64,000 nucleotides of DNA, taken from assembly GCA_903813345.2 (NCBI GenBank), contig CAIIXF020000003.1:12662931-12726930 (forward strand). Direction: 5' to 3'. A program made the position numbers and the translations under genes. Source of the stretch: Owenia fusiformis. Lineage: Eukaryota > Annelida > Polychaeta > Sabellida > Oweniidae. Below are positions 12,271 to 25,347 of the stretch, one piece after another. The notes under the pieces are model-generated. The model had not been told where the DNA came from. It ran no database searches and saw only the letters and a program-made list of their open reading frames with translations. Within the stretch, counting starts at the first letter, position 1. Every line of letters begins with the position of its first letter.

Positions 12271-12565
12271 ACACTTTTTAATCGATGAAATAAAATACAG
12301 CATACTTGAGAAATGACATTTCAATTATATCTTATTATGAATTACTATATGTCTTCAATAATTTCAAAATATTCGCATGTCTGTATCAACATGATAAACA
12401 GTATAAAAGGTAGAAAAGGGAAGTAAATGCTTATAAAAACATTTGCGTGCGATATTGGAACAAGTTGAAATGTGATGTAAATAAATGTTATTGTTATCGA
12501 ATGTGTCAATCTGAAATGATTAATCATACACAGCGTGTTCTGGTTAGATACGGGAATCATGTAGC
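12271..12565. other. Unassigned AT-rich interior
   Basis: No gene or repeat recognised. The hydrophobic open frame 12345-12575 (-) has no family signature. Confidence 0.3.
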
Positions 12566-12696
12566 ATGACAACAAGAATTACGAGCACCGTATGAGCTTG
12601 AATGGGCCTCAAAAACGAGCTTCGTATGAGCCTGTACGAGGATGGTGCTCCTTTTTGCCCGTAATGACTCATAATTCTCGAGGCTCGTACGAGCTC
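12566..12696. repeat. Second block of the CGTAC-rich repeat
   Basis: Motifs such as ATTACGAGCACCGTATGAGC and CTCGTACGAGCTCGTACA continue the array of 11873-12270. Joined across the later insertion, this text runs straight into CAGGGCCGATGTAATTTG at about 13555. Confidence 0.6.
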
Positions 12697-13556
12697 GTAC
12701 ACACCCTATGCAGACAGAGCCTGTGGGAAATATTGGGTGCGGAGCAAATGAGCGGAGGGTGCGGAGCTAACGGTCATTTTTGAATTTAAATTTGGGATAT
12801 TTCTGAAACTAAGCCGTTTTGGGACTTCAAATATACCAAGATATGTGTATTTGACACCAAATATCAATACAATTGTGAAAATAGTAGCGCAATTCATTCT
12901 ATAGCGACGCAGTATGCCTTAAACATTTCCCAGACCTATATATTTTGAAATTATCCTTTTTATACTGAGTCCCCAGCATTCATAAAAAATGGTGTTCAAG
13001 GTACACTATCTATACAAATTATTTTTGCATCTTGGAAGCCAGGCAGTATCTGTGTGATTTTATAAAAATTCGGAATGTTTTTCAGATATGAGCCCCCTCT
13101 AAATATTGGGTGCGGAGCAGCTCCATAAACGTAGCTCCGCACCCAATATTTAGAGGGGGCTCATATCTGAAGAACATTTCCGAATTTTTATAAAATCACA
13201 CAGATACTGCCTGGCTTCCAAGATGCAAAAATAATTTGCATGGGTAGTGTATCTTGAACACCATTTTTTATGAATGCTGGGGACGCAGTATTAAAAGGAT
13301 AGTCTCAAAATATATAGGTCTGGGAAATGTTTAAGGCATACTGCGTCGCTATTAAATGAATTGCACTACTATTTTCACAATTTTATTGGTATTTGGTGTC
13401 AAATACACATATCTTGGTATATTTGAAGTCCCAAAACGGCTTAGTTTCAGAAATATCCCAATTTTAAATTCAAAAATGACCGTTAGCTCCGCACCCTCCG
13501 CTCATTTGCGCCGCACCCAATATTTCCCACAGGCTCTGTCTGCATAGGGTGGTACA
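12697..13556. mobile_element. 850-bp near-perfect palindromic element, CAC...GTG ends, duplication GTACA
   Basis: Arms 12702-13118 and 13133-13551 are near-exact reverse complements around a 14-base loop. The element begins CACCCTATGCAGACAGAG, ends with its complement, and is flanked by GTACA on both sides. Removing it with one GTACA restores a continuous CGTAC-rich repeat. The two 63-codon open frames on opposite strands are mirror images, not genes. High arm identity suggests recent spread or arm correction. Confidence 0.85.
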
Positions 13557-13700
13557 GGGCCGATGTAATTTGACTGATATGTATCTCAGTTGAAGAAGCA
13601 GTATAGAAAACCTTGATTTGATTGGTCAAAAGAATCATCGCGGAATATGACATATATTTGTATCGTGATTACCGCGTAATACTTGCTTTATACTCTTAAA
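13557..13700. repeat. Dispersed repeat fragment, inverted partner at 14860-14915
   Basis: TATTTGTATCGTGATTACCG (about 13655) is matched in inverted form by CGGTAAACACGATACAAATA near 14865. Both lie next to CGGAATATGACATA motifs of the family at 11664 and 15605. Confidence 0.55.
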
Positions 13701-13778
13701 TCATGCTTATTAATCCACTTTGATTCCCCTCTACTACTACTTCATCTCCATACTGGAGGCGATTTTTTTCAGTTAGGA

Positions 13779-14444
13779 CTAAAATATGAGTATTGGGTTT
13801 TAGAAGGAATAATAGCCGAGGTCTCTAGACAGAGGCTATTAATTCTCCTGAGACCCAATACGAATATATTTTTTTACTGAAACTGCACACTGGGTACTGA
13901 CTCTTATGAAAGTTAAATGGTTCAAGGTCCAATTTTAGGAAAAATTGATTTCTTTTGTATTGACTTTTAAGGTAAGTGTATTGAGATTGAGAAGTGTGTG
14001 GATGTAATTAGTTCAGCAGTACCAGTTCAGCTTCAGTGCACTGCATGCTATAAGTCCAATGCAGTTTAAAATTTGATTTCTTTTATGTTTACCATTCAAC
14101 TATTGAATGTGTGCACTGCACAAGGCAGTCAATAACTTTTATGTTAAACTGGTTTTAAACTGGTTTTAAGCGTGTCACAAAAGACTGTTACATGCAGTGC
14201 ACTGAAGCTAAACGGGTACCGCTGAACTAATTACACCAACTCACTTCTCAACACTCTTACCTCATATTCAATACATACGATTTTTTTCTAAATTGGAGCA
14301 TGGGCCTTTTATCTTTCAAAGAGTCAGTGTGGGGTTTAAGTTGGATAAACCTTTCGTATACAATGTAGGTATTTAAGAGAATTAATAGCCTCAACCTAGC
14401 GGCCTCGGTTATTATTCCTCCTAAAAAAATACTCATAGTTTATT
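13779..14444. mobile_element. 0.67-kb palindromic (foldback) element
   Basis: The left arm (about 13779-14048) and right arm (about 14188-14444) are imperfect inverted copies. Landmarks are TATGAGTATT, GGAATAATAGCCGAGG, GGCTATTAATTCTC, TGTAATTAGTTCAGC and CTTCAGTGCACTGCATG. The loop is about 140 bp. I could not define a target duplication. A related stretch (gaagctgaactaattacacc) borders the assembly gap at about 49010. The 65-codon frame at 13683-13880 is not supported. Confidence 0.65.
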
Positions 14445-15600
14445 CATAACACAAGAGAAAAAGAATGCACTCCTCTGGAGCTGGAGCTCTACAGGTGGAT
14501 AATCTTTAAAATAAACTGTACTTCATTATGTTCAATCTATTGTACTGCAACCCAAGTGGGGTTTAAGATGAAATAAGTTGTATTGTTTCCAGTTCATTTT
14601 CCATCCAGTGTACAATAATCTTTGTTAATTTAAACGATGCTTGAACAATTTGGAAATAAAAATAACATATTCATCGTGCAATATAATGTGTTCAGTATCC
14701 AGTTTTTGCCAGAGTTCGGTTGTTTTCAGGTTACTGCTGGTAAAACATCCTGAAATTGCGCCTCCTTTTTACATTTCGAGATATTGCTTCTGGAATAAAA
14801 TCTTGAAATCGCTAACCCTTCTCGAAAAGTGGCTTTTGGGCTTGCTAGTATATGGTCGTTACGCGGTAAACACGATACAAATATACAGTGTATGTCATAT
14901 TCCGCAACGAATATGGAATATTCCAATAGGGTGTATGGCAGATTCACCTGCGGTATATGGCATACTGACTAACCAATGATAACGCGATACGGGGGTACGC
15001 AATTGTCAGTTACATCGATTGAACAAATGGGCAAACGTTTATAAATTATTATAACGATTACTGAATCAACAGTTCATGATCAGAAATCATTAATTTAATT
15101 GGATAACATACACCAGTGGTACCTGTATTGTTTGACGTTGTTTAATGTATGTTGTACACGTAAATACAGTTTAGTTTTAGTTTAAAATAGTTTATTTTTG
15201 TATCACTGATATTACAATATACATATAAAATACATAATAAAAACAACATTTTGTAACATCACCAGCCGGTGCCGACTTATGAGACACAGTATATACATTA
15301 TATCTGAGTGTCACCCATTACTACCCCCAATGGGCAGCTTGGGTCAACATTCATAAATACAGAGACATATAATGTCTCTGGTAAAGATTTATACATTAAT
15401 AATCAATGATATCAATTCACAACTCTTATAATCAGTTTGGCATAAATATACACACTTCACGGTAAAGATGATTATACATAAATAAGCGAACCTACATTTG
15501 TGGAGTGACTTAGCCAAATCAACAGTTGACAAGAACCAGATAAAAACTTACAAAATCACGAGTATTTATGTATCGTTGTATTGGCAATCACGATATTTTT
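14445..15600. other. Mixed repeat remnants without a gene
   Basis: 14860-14985 carries CATATTCCGC / TATGGCATAC motifs of the family at 11664 and 15605. About 15290-15345 (cttatgagacac ... gggcagcttgggtc) resembles the LINE tail text near 54170, so a LINE 3' fragment on the minus strand is possible. Open frames at 14641-14979 overlap these repeats. Confidence 0.4.
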
Positions 15601-15604
15601 AAAT

Positions 15605-15815
15605 TTACATTTCATATATGGCATATTCCGCAGGTGAGTATGACAATTTCCGCAGTGAGTATCGAATATTCACTGAAATCAATGTATCGAATATTTACTG
15701 CGAAATATGCCGTATTCACCTGCGGAATAAGTCATATACCTCAGGTGAGTATGGCATATTCACGCGTATCACAAATACCGCACAACCATGAATATATGCC
15801 ATATTCCGCGTAACA
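15605..15815. repeat. Right arm of the GAGTATGGCATATTC inverted repeat
   Basis: Reverse complement of 11664-11870 with shared landmarks. The motif CGCAGGTGAGTATG occurs repeatedly. The short open frame 15568-15813 is repeat-derived. Confidence 0.65.
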
Positions 15816-16220
15816 ATGTTGACCACCTTGAAACCCGTGCCCACTAAACATGCGATCTTAAATACTCCGCAACTCCATGCATCTTACAAAAAGGCGACGG
15901 GAAATACAGTCTTTGCCTGATTTTTAATACAATCGAGACTTTAGGGCAGATATTGGTCCTTGGTCGCATTGTTGTTAAAAAGGTCCTAAATTCATATTTA
16001 TCAGAAGTTTACCCGAGCTTTGATAAAACGAACGGAAGGTAAAATTGGTTCATACCCCCAATCCAATCAATCAATTTAACTGAACAATGTAATATGGTCT
16101 CAAGAGCCATTTCGTGCATCACCGTCTATTTTTTGTTTTCTTATAATTTCTTTGATCATTATTTTTTATTTCCTTCATATAACAATAAATCAGAATACAA
16201 ATTATTTACAGTGGACCCTA
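15816..16220. other. Sequence without a supported gene
   Basis: No recognisable domain, repeat or RNA gene seen. The open frame 16094-16426 (+) runs into the MITE at 16228 and is not supported. Confidence 0.3.
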
Positions 16221-16225
16221 AATAT

Positions 16226-16585
16226 GTGTCAAATAAGTCCCATCCCCCGTCCTCAGCAAAAAACAACACATATGGTACCAAGTGTGATATATCATTGGAA
16301 AGGTCTTCAAAAGTTACATTGGTTCGCATATATCTGACACATGTCAATCAACCTCACAAAATTTTTCATGAGGTCATATCCTTCTCATTCCGATGCAATC
16401 AAAGCTGCTTAAGGAGGGTAAACTAACTATAAAAGACATCGTGAAAATATAGGTAAATTTCATCCAAAATACTTGAAGGTTGGTGAGTTAACATAACTTT
16501 GGATGATCTTTCCAATGGTATATCACACTAGGTACCATATATTACGGTTTTGGCTGTAGCAGGGGGGACGGGACTTATTTGACAG
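16226..16585. mobile_element. MITE with about 110-bp inverted ends (GTCAAATAAGTCCC family)
   Basis: The left end GTCAAATAAGTCCCATCCCC and right end GGGGGACGGGACTTATTTGA are inverted. The similarity continues inward through ATATGGTACC, AGTGTGATATA and CATTGGAAAG. A single arm of the same family is at 50706-50840. It lies directly beside the 3' side of the antisense LINE. Target duplication not clear. Confidence 0.75.
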
Positions 16586-16589
16586 CTTG

Positions 16590-17785
16590 ATTAAATATAA
16601 ATTGAATATAAAAATAGCACAAATAAATAAATAAGTACAAATGAGAGCACATTAACAGTCGTTGGGGAGGAGCATGGGGGTTGACAGAATGAAGTATCAT
16701 AACATGGTAATGATCTTTGGACAAATACAGATGGAGTTGGTAGATTGCGATTAAATGCATTTAAGACCCAGAATGATATATTTAGTGATCAATTATTAGA
16801 ATCATCATCGTGCCATCTTAAGAAATTTTGTCTATCAAATATGTTTTGTATCTAATCTTGAAAATATTTAAAGAAGAGTTTTCTCTAATTGGCCTTTCAA
16901 TACTATTCCATATCCATTTATTGACCTTGAATTTTTATAGAAAAAAGCCTACTTTGGTTTTATATCCAAAGGCATGTAAATTCTGGCAATGGCGAGTATG
17001 ATAATTGTGAATATCAACATTTATTTGGAAAAAGTCACCAAAAAGTTGTGGAAACACTGTTAATCGGTTGTACCATTTGTACACTAATTGACCGACGTTA
17101 AAAAGGTGGATATTGTAAATATCCAACATTTTGAATTGTTTAAAAAGTGGAGCTGTAATGGGCTCTTCTATCTTTGAAAGCAAGTAGTCTCAAAAAAGCT
17201 TTTTGAATTTTTAAAAGTTTATCGAGCGCAGTTTTATAATTGCTGCCCCATATTAAAATACAATAGTTGAGGTAAGAGTATATCAATGAGTTGTAAATTG
17301 CTCAACATACTTGGAACATTTAATAGATATCTGCATTTTATTGTGCAAGATAATTTTGTTTCAAGTTTTTTAATATGTTGTTTCCAGTCAAGATATTCAT
17401 CAATTTGAACACCAATGAAGTTAATTGATTTTACCCTTTCAATGGTGATATTATTAATTTTTATATTTACATTTTTATTAATTTGCCTTTTCTTCTTTGT
17501 GAAAATTATGTATTTGGTTTTATCATAGTTGAGTGATAGTTTATTTTATCTAAACCAATCATCCAGGGATTCAAGCTCCTTATTGAGGTTATTGACAAGT
17601 TAGTCTATATTAGAGTTATGGGCAAGAATGTTTGTGTCATCAGCAAATAGGACCGATTTTAAATAGGGAGATGCCAAATACATGTCATGTATGTATAAGA
17701 TAAATAAAAGTGGCCCTAGAACCGATCCTTGGGGTATTCCATGAGATATTGTTTTAACTTCAGATTATTGCTCGGCCTGTAAAGT
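16590..17785 (-). mobile_element. 5'-truncated LINE, reverse transcriptase C-terminal half
   Basis: Read on the minus strand, 17745 downward gives SHGIPQGSVLGPLLF, then an FADDTNILA catalytic box at about 17635, then LSLNYDKTKYIIF and a FIGVQIDEYLDWKQHI block at about 17400. These are reverse transcriptase motifs of CR1/Jockey-type non-LTR elements. The N-terminal part and the endonuclease are missing. At least two in-frame stops follow the FADD box (after NSNID and after DDWFR), and the frame degrades further below 17200, so it is dead. The tail near 16600-16620 is TTTATT-rich on the minus strand. Clade within the CR1/Jockey group is uncertain. Confidence 0.9.
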
Positions 17786-18470
17786 ATAATTTCTTGTAGT
17801 AACGTATACGCGCGGGTTAACCCCGCGTTTAACAGCCAGGTGTAATTTTAAAATTGATATTGCCTCGATTATTAGATGATAATAGTCTTAAGACATAAAA
17901 TGAATGAAAGTACCAGTATGTGCCAGTATGTACAAGAATTATGACTATGGATAACCACCATTCAAGACTGAAATTGCAATATAGTGTACAAAGAATAAAT
18001 TGCAAGGTAAATGCTGGATATATTCTTTTGTTTGTAAAGGTCCATGTGCAGTATGGCAAGTGATTTTAGACGGTCATATCTTTCACCATGAGTACTCTCT
18101 GGCCATACAGTGGTTTTTATTAAACAATTATTTAACAATATGTTTTCTTTCAAGTTAAGTCCCCATGATAATACAATGTCAATCCAACTCTCTGAAAGAT
18201 TATGGTTTAGGACCCCACCTTGGCACTTTTCAAAAAATGTTAGGCTTATTTTCTAAAAAGAGGATCTTGTTTTTCTCAATTTAACCATACCGAATGTTTC
18301 TTGTTCACTATATTAACAACCTCTGAAAAAGAGAGTATTGAAATGCATTTAAGTAATTAAAAACCACGTATCCCATGTTATTTTCCCATAGGGAAAACTC
18401 GTGCTATCTATTGTTTCAGCATAATTTTGGTCATCGAGAATTGATATCTCCAAAACTAGAAATCGCTGAC
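17786..18470. other. AT-rich sequence without a supported gene
   Basis: Short overlapping frames on the minus strand (17829-18153) have no recognisable domain. The sequence changes to higher G+C near 17810 (cgcgggttaaccccgcg, a small palindrome). Confidence 0.3.
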
Positions 18471-18985
18471 ATCTCCTTCGTATGTGACACGGTGTGTCTC
18501 AATCACATTTACGCCGGACATCGCCAATCGATATAAGAATCGGTCGGTTTTCCAGAAGGCCGGGCGAAAGTGACACTTTTCTTATATTTTGGATTCGCCG
18601 TTAGTACGGTGACATTAGAAAGGGGCGCCTTACGGTGCCCAAAAATAATTTGCCGAATTAAATCGTTTGGAGATCTGAAGAATGCCGTATCGTGTATCGC
18701 AAGGCTGTCTGACAGTGAATGGGGTGTCGTAAGATAGACGGAAGTGGTCGTGCAGCTACCTTACGATTGTCGTTCTGCACTAGTCAGGATATTGGGGGGT
18801 GTGCAGGACTCAGGAGCGCATGTGAAATTGTACAAAAACACCCAAGATGACCCTCCGGTGACCGTACGATTCCCTGCTTGGGTAGGTTCCGATGAATTGT
18901 CAGAAAAATAGGGAGATCGTCCTTATTGTTTATCTCTCCCTTAAATATCTTCCGGTGACTGTACGGCACAATGTAAGAATCGTAT
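18471..18985. other. G/C-richer island of unknown nature
   Basis: This stretch has more CpG than its flanks and repeats short motifs: CCGGTGACCGTACG near 18856 and CCGGTGACTGTACGGCAC near 18952. No open frame with a recognisable domain was found on either strand. It may be a decayed element or regulatory sequence. Confidence 0.3.
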
Positions 18986-19738
18986 GTATGTAAATGAGGC
19001 AAACCCACAAAGTAGAGTGCGGCAGATGTGTATGGCCTTTATTTATTGCAATATTAACTATCATGCAATGTATGATTAAAAAATGCACGAGCATTCTAAA
19101 GCCTATTCTGCGTGGTTGGTTAGTGCACTACCACTGGAAAGTCCTTATCGGAAAGTTATTATTTTCAAACTCTTAATACCGTTTTGTGTATTTTACAGCA
19201 ATTTGAAAATCATTTTCTATCATCCGTTAAACACCTTTACTATCACATTTGGTTTTTAGAATTTGAATAACGTGTTTGCTAGAATAGTTTCATTTTACTG
19301 GCTACTCACTCAAAATCAGTTATCGCACTTTTAATATATTTTTGTCGCACTTTCGTACATTTATTTCAAAGAGCAATTTATTATTAAAAACTCTGATGGA
19401 TTTGGATATTTCTGCTATTACATTTGCATATTACATTAATTATTATCAATCTTCTAGATTTGGATCGGCTAGCTTAGAGATCGTTGCAGTCTCGGGGCAA
19501 TCGTATCTTTGTCAAAGTCAAATTAGTGAAATTAATATTGGCAACAAGTTTCAATGCCCACGAGGTTTAACAGAAATGGAAAGTTGCATACGTCATTAAT
19601 GCTTTGTTAAATTAGTTTTCGTGGAAACAACCTTTTGTCAGATCCCCTGGGATACAAATAACAAGTAAACATGATCTATAGATTAAAATTTAGTGAATAA
19701 CTGGAAAAATATAATGCGATTTTCATTTCGTGTTGAAA
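18986..19738. other. Sequence without a supported gene
   Basis: The 85-codon frame 19342-19599 (+) has no signature or splice context. I see no repeats. Confidence 0.3.
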
Positions 19739-20659
19739 TACAGGGTGTTCAAAAAAACGCAACCCAAAGAAATTGCTATATCTTGAAAAATAATACACTA
19801 GTTCAATTATGTTCATTTTTTCAGGAAAGAAAGAAGATACTGTGTATGTATAGCTCCTGTAGTTGGTTAGTTGTAAAACATGATGCATTGGACACCCGCT
19901 CAAAAGACAGTTGTACTAGGAAAATACGAAAAACCCAGTCAGGGGCTGACTGCAACCGCAAAAAACTAAATAACTTCTTAGCCATAGTGTTTTGGCTCTT
20001 CAAATTTGGCACAAATTATTTTTATTCACTGTATGGTAAATCTGTAAAGTGAAATTAAAATCACTTCAGGGACTTTACAGTTATGGTCGAAATGCTTTCA
20101 AATCGCAGTCAAACGCCCTGGTTCCGGCAGACTTCAGAAGGCATTTTGACCATGATTGTAAAGTCCCTGAAGTGATTTTGATGAAACTCCACAAATTCAC
20201 TACACATTGAATGAGGATAATTTGTGCCAAATCTAAAGTGCCAAAACATTACGGTTAGAAAGTTGTTAGGTTTTATTGCTGTCGCAGTCACCTCTGACTG
20301 CTTTTTTAATTTGTATTTTCCTAGAACAACTGTCTTTTGGGCAGGTGTCCAATGCATCATGTTTTACAACTTACTAACAACAGGGGCTATACATACAAAA
20401 TATCGTCTTTCTTTTCCTGAAAAAATGAACATAACTGAATTCGTATTTTCCAAAATATAGTGATTTTCTATTCGCATTTTCCTTGTATGACTGCCTTTTG
20501 AGCAGGTGTAAAAGACATCATGTTTTACAACTAACTAACAACAGGAGCTATACATACACAGTCTCTTCTGTCTTTCCTGAAAATATGAACACAATTGAAT
20601 AAGAATTTTCCAAGATATAGCGATTTCTTTGGGTTGCGTTTTTTTGAACACCCTTTGTA
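19739..20659. mobile_element. Tc1/mariner-type foldback element with internal duplication
   Basis: The element (19741-20657) begins CAGGGTGTTCAAAAAAACGC, ends GCGTTTTTTTGAACACCCTTTG and is bounded by TA on both sides. Arms of roughly 350 bp are inverted around about 20085. The right arm is longer because a segment of about 170 bp (tgttttacaac ... ctatacatac) is tandemly duplicated (about 20318-20480 and 20481-20650). All open frames are arm mirrors. No transposase is present. Confidence 0.8.
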
Positions 20660-23600
20660 ATACATATAAACGTTTATCATTGGTGTTTATTGGCAGGCGT
20701 GTAATCAATTAAACAACGCTGATAATATTAACTGCACAAGGTCGAAATTGCGTCTGTATCCCTCGGGGCCCAGGGACGCAAATTGCCAAGATTCAAATCA
20801 GCGTTAACCTCTCTCTATTACGTTTAGCAATGGCATTAAATGATCAGAAAGTGTTTCTTACGTATTAGGTTACTGCCCTGGAATCAAATGCAACAGTTAA
20901 CTGTTCAATGGTCTAGTTAGACTGTGACCCATTCTTTAAAACGATATATGGCACATACTATGGATACATTGGTATATGTCTGCCTAAGGGAGGGGGCATA
21001 CTTTCGGGACACATTAACCATGCCACACGTTTTCTAAAATATATTTATTTGAATCAACCGGATATATTTTAAGTTGTAGAAAGAAAAGAGTGATCGCTTG
21101 ATTTTCAAGAGCCCATGGAAAGTCTTTGATTGTTTTGTAGAGTTTTAAATAAACCACATCCAGTCTCAACTTTGCATCAAACATGAGACGCCTTGCAATA
21201 AAGCAATGCACCAGAAACGCATTTTTGTTTTGCTTTTAACGGAAATAGTTTGAAGAAAATTGCTGCAGTGTGAGACTCACAAGATCTAGTAGGTTAAGAA
21301 TTTAAACGAACGGGTTAACGGAACCTAGTGGTTTCGATTCGTAGTTGGACCTGCGAGATCCGATCGGGCTAGAAACAGTGATTGAAGCTTAATTTCAACG
21401 TTGTTCCTTTCGAAAGTCATTTCAGATGACTGTTATTTTTACCTAGTTTCCTTCCTTCAAGTCTTATGCAGGCAGAAGTGATTAATCATACAAGAGAAAT
21501 ATCAGTTCCACGTAAATTCCGTTGGATTCATCTCTCTGCAGTTTTAGATGGAAAATAAGACAAACATACATGATAATCATTTCAGTCAAGACGCCAAAAC
21601 GTTTAAAGTCCCCATGTAAATTTTGAAAATATTTTTTATAATTCATTTACCATTTGCCATGACTTTTAAAAATTGTTTTAGAGATTTTGAAAAAAAATTT
21701 GAAAAAAAAGTTTGGAGCATTTCATTTCTCAAATATTCAAATTTCCCGTCATTTATCTAAAAGTCGAATCTTTTTAATCATCAAATATTTCTTTATACAT
21801 GTCAAAACATATTATCTTTTTAACACCAATGCAAAGATTGAACAAAGGTCTATTTCAATAATAAAATGCCATATCTAATGGGCCGGGTCACTTCAATGTT
21901 TTAGCATATCAAAAATATTTTGCAACATTTGTGATGTCATTATGACTCACTCAGATGGCAAAGACTTTTTGATTCTATGTCAATATTTTCTAATATGCTA
22001 AACTTCAATACTAAACCAATGTTGATTGTCTAACCAGGTTAAAAGAAGTAACTATTAATTCAATGGTGTCTGTCATTTTCGCTAATGATTTTTTTGTCGA
22101 CATGGCCAATAGCAGATTTAGATATTGCTGGATAACGAAAAAATCGAGGGAGTGTACTAAAATCATTTCGTGGGTTAATTACATTCTTATCTTGTAGAGA
22201 AAGGTCTAACATTTTTGTTGATGCCATAATTTGTTCTCAGTCTTGAATTTCGAAGAAATTACAAGACTTAAACAAACATGCCTGAAAACTAGATATTGTG
22301 CCAATGTGATTCACGGAAATTGTTGAAACACATTAGATATTCTTAAAACAGCTTTCAGTTAGAGATGCAAGTTTAAAACCTTACCATATGACAAATGGAA
22401 CACTATTTGAGCAGAAAACAGATTTCACACTCTCATGTATAATTTTGAAACAGTTTTAACCGTTGGACAGTTAAGGGGCATGTTACCTACACAAACGGTC
22501 AGAGGGGGGCAAAGTTGCCCCGTGTAACCAAAAGAAATCTGAGAAGCCCTTTATCAAATATCTTTAGAAAATCAAAAGAAAATCTAATATACAATGTTTT
22601 GAGCCATAATTCATTAGAATTGGTACTTGATTAATGAAGATATTGACATTTCAAGATCATATTGGGGTATGTTACGATTTGCAATAACATGACAAAATGG
22701 CACCACCTATATAGTTGCTCACAATATTATGAGTTCAATCTTAAGCCAGATTTAAATTTCTGAGAACTTGTAGATGATTTTGAAAATATAAATTGGTCAA
22801 TCTAAAGCTGTATCATTATTGCTATCATTACATTTCATATTTATACTATCACTCATTTCATTTGTATTTTCTATTTCATTGTCACTGTCAATTTCATTAA
22901 ATTCATTATCATCGTTTATTTCATTGGCAAATGTTGCATTTTGTTTAACTGGGGTAGTGTCAACCAATTTATAGTGGAGCATATCGAGACATGACAATCA
23001 CAAGAGGATTAAGTTATAGAAAGTGTCATTGACTCCTTGTCTAGATCTTGTACCACATTCCTCTTGCCACTCGCTTTAATTTCTTCAGGAATCACATGGG
23101 AAAATTTCTTGTAATTAATTTAGTTTCCAATTTTATTTGTAAGGTGTTTTAGATCAAGTGGTGTATTATTTCATCAAAGTCTTGATTTTCCATGAAAATA
23201 GTAACACTAAAATCCCACATATCTGAAAATAAACAGGATAAATGTAATCCCTATTCCACGTCTCGTCCAAACATACTTTTATTACCACAACCATTGCTCT
23301 TCCCCTCGAGGATTTAAAATCTCTCGTTTTGACTGGAATTACGACTCAAATTGGGAGATGAATGGATTTACGGTATTGATAGGTTCACCAACAATGATTA
23401 CATGCAATATCAAGGAATTGTATGCAGGAAAGGTATCATTTTTTGAAAATAATGGAAAAGAATCATGCAGATAATTTGATTTTTTCATCACATTCACATA
23501 AGAATCTTTCTAACATTACAAGACTAGTCTAATCATGGGCATCTGAAGCATCAGTGCACCAAGCTACACACCAGCACAAGGCAAATATAGAGGAGAAATA

Positions 23601-24440
23601 CACTTACTGCTCGTCTGGAGTGACTGCTTTACCAGCGCCATTCGAAATTGGTGCGATCACTAATCATAGGGCCGTGGCATGGTCACATAAATGCGACTGA
23701 TTGTCGAAAAGTTCGCCCGTGTCAAACCAACAAATAAAAAAACAACCAAATGTTATGTCCAGTTATTGTATGTTTAAGATACTCTAAACTAAACCTATAT
23801 AGTTATTTATGGTTAAAATACTGATTTCCACGATACAAAATAAATTGTTGCTAAGTGGTATTACTCCATTTGATTACGTTTAATCACTCCGAGAGTTGTT
23901 ATTGATGATGATGATGATGATGGTAGGTAATTGTTTCGTCCGGGAATTAATCAAATATTGTAACAGTCGATGATATTCAATGGAGATCCATCGGTTGGCA
24001 TATTATAATTCTACTTACAGACAACAAAATTAAGAGCGCAGACTGACACAGTTTTCGATTTGTTTTATCCTTTCCTGTAACCCGAATCAGAACACGATGA
24101 CTTGTTTCAGTCTTAACTTATTTGCAGATCTAAACAACTAAAAGCTTGTTGAATTCAAGCGAACATGTAAAGGAAATTAGACCGTCACAGAAGAACATAT
24201 TATTCAAATTCATTTGTTTAGTGTTACATACAGTCTATTTATGTAGTGTATGGATTCCAAGGGGATAATTTAGAATCTGGTACTTTCAACACTCCGAAAA
24301 CATTAATGCATCATAAAACACTTTCCTAGGATTAACCTAATGATCGGTAAATATAAAAGGGATGTAAAGCCATAGACTACCAGGCTAATTTTATATTTGG
24401 AAAACAAACGAACGAGCGAATAAACTAATCACTTCTTTTG
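20660..24440. other. AT-rich sequence, no supported gene
   Basis: About 22199-22262 repeats a block of the mariner-type fragment at 7511-7580. 22797-22997 (-) is a 66-codon frame rich in Asn, Asp and Glu with no recognised family. A (GAT)n microsatellite of about six units is near 23903-23921. No splice-flanked conserved exon was recognised. Confidence 0.35.
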
Positions 24441-25200
24441 GTTGATTCGAATCGCCCAACTATTTGTCACGCGTTCGCGGCTTCTGGTGGCGATACCGCG
24501 TCATAAATTCAGCGTCTGCGCTTAACTTTTACACCCCCTCCCGTCCATACATTTTGCATACGGAAGTCCCGAATTGGATAGTGTATAATAGCTTGAGTCG
24601 GAGATTGGCCATGGTTCATACGGTTGACCTCGTACTACGAGGAGGTAAAACTCCCGAGCTTAGAGATGGGACTCTTGTTCATAATCTTTGTTTGCCCGAA
24701 TTTTCACCGGCTAGTTTTTTGTATTAATCGATGTAAGCATGTTCCTATCTTTCTTTATTTTGATATTTTTTTAGTAAGTTTTGAAACCACCATTGAATGA
24801 TGTCATTTGTCTGTCGATTTGGCTATGGGCTTTCAAGAGACCCTAGGGGTTTTCCCCCTCTTCGATCCTTGGCGTACTAGTACTTTTCCACGTAACCTTT
24901 AGTTTCGTGTAAAATATTTATCATATATGTGGACACTACACTTTGATGTCATATTTTAATTGACATTTTTATATGTATTCCACATTTATCTTGATGTAAA
25001 ATTACAAGTTATAATATTACTAAATGAAGTCAAAGGGAGAATTTCGATTGATTAATGGTAGCTGTCATCATGCTCCGGAGCTCGGAATCTTACAGTCGAT
25101 ATAACCTATACTTGTCTATAAGCTACGACGGATAATTAAACGATTTTGTCATCTATGACGTCTATTATGAAACGCCTTTGCTCTGGGGGGTTGCTCTCTG
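24441..25200. other. CpG-richer segment with an 87-codon frame, unassigned
   Basis: 24464-24727 (+) stays open and is richer in C+G than its flanks. A TATAAAAG motif lies upstream at 24353 and a GTAAGC downstream at 24733. The peptide matches no family I know and nothing on the other strand looks better. It could be a first exon or a decayed repeat; I cannot decide. Confidence 0.2.
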
Positions 25201-25347
25201 ATGGGGTAGCGTTGATAATACAAAAATCAATTCATGAAATGGGTTGCCCCAACTTGGAATCATGAGGCATAATACCAGTAAATAAGCTCCAAAGAGTGTT
25301 CATTAAGACCATGAATGCCCAAAACGCAATTCTTTATATATGGCTTT

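Noticed and set aside
22797-22997. Acidic Asn/Asp-rich 66-codon frame as a gene
   Set aside because: Low complexity, no family match and no splice context.
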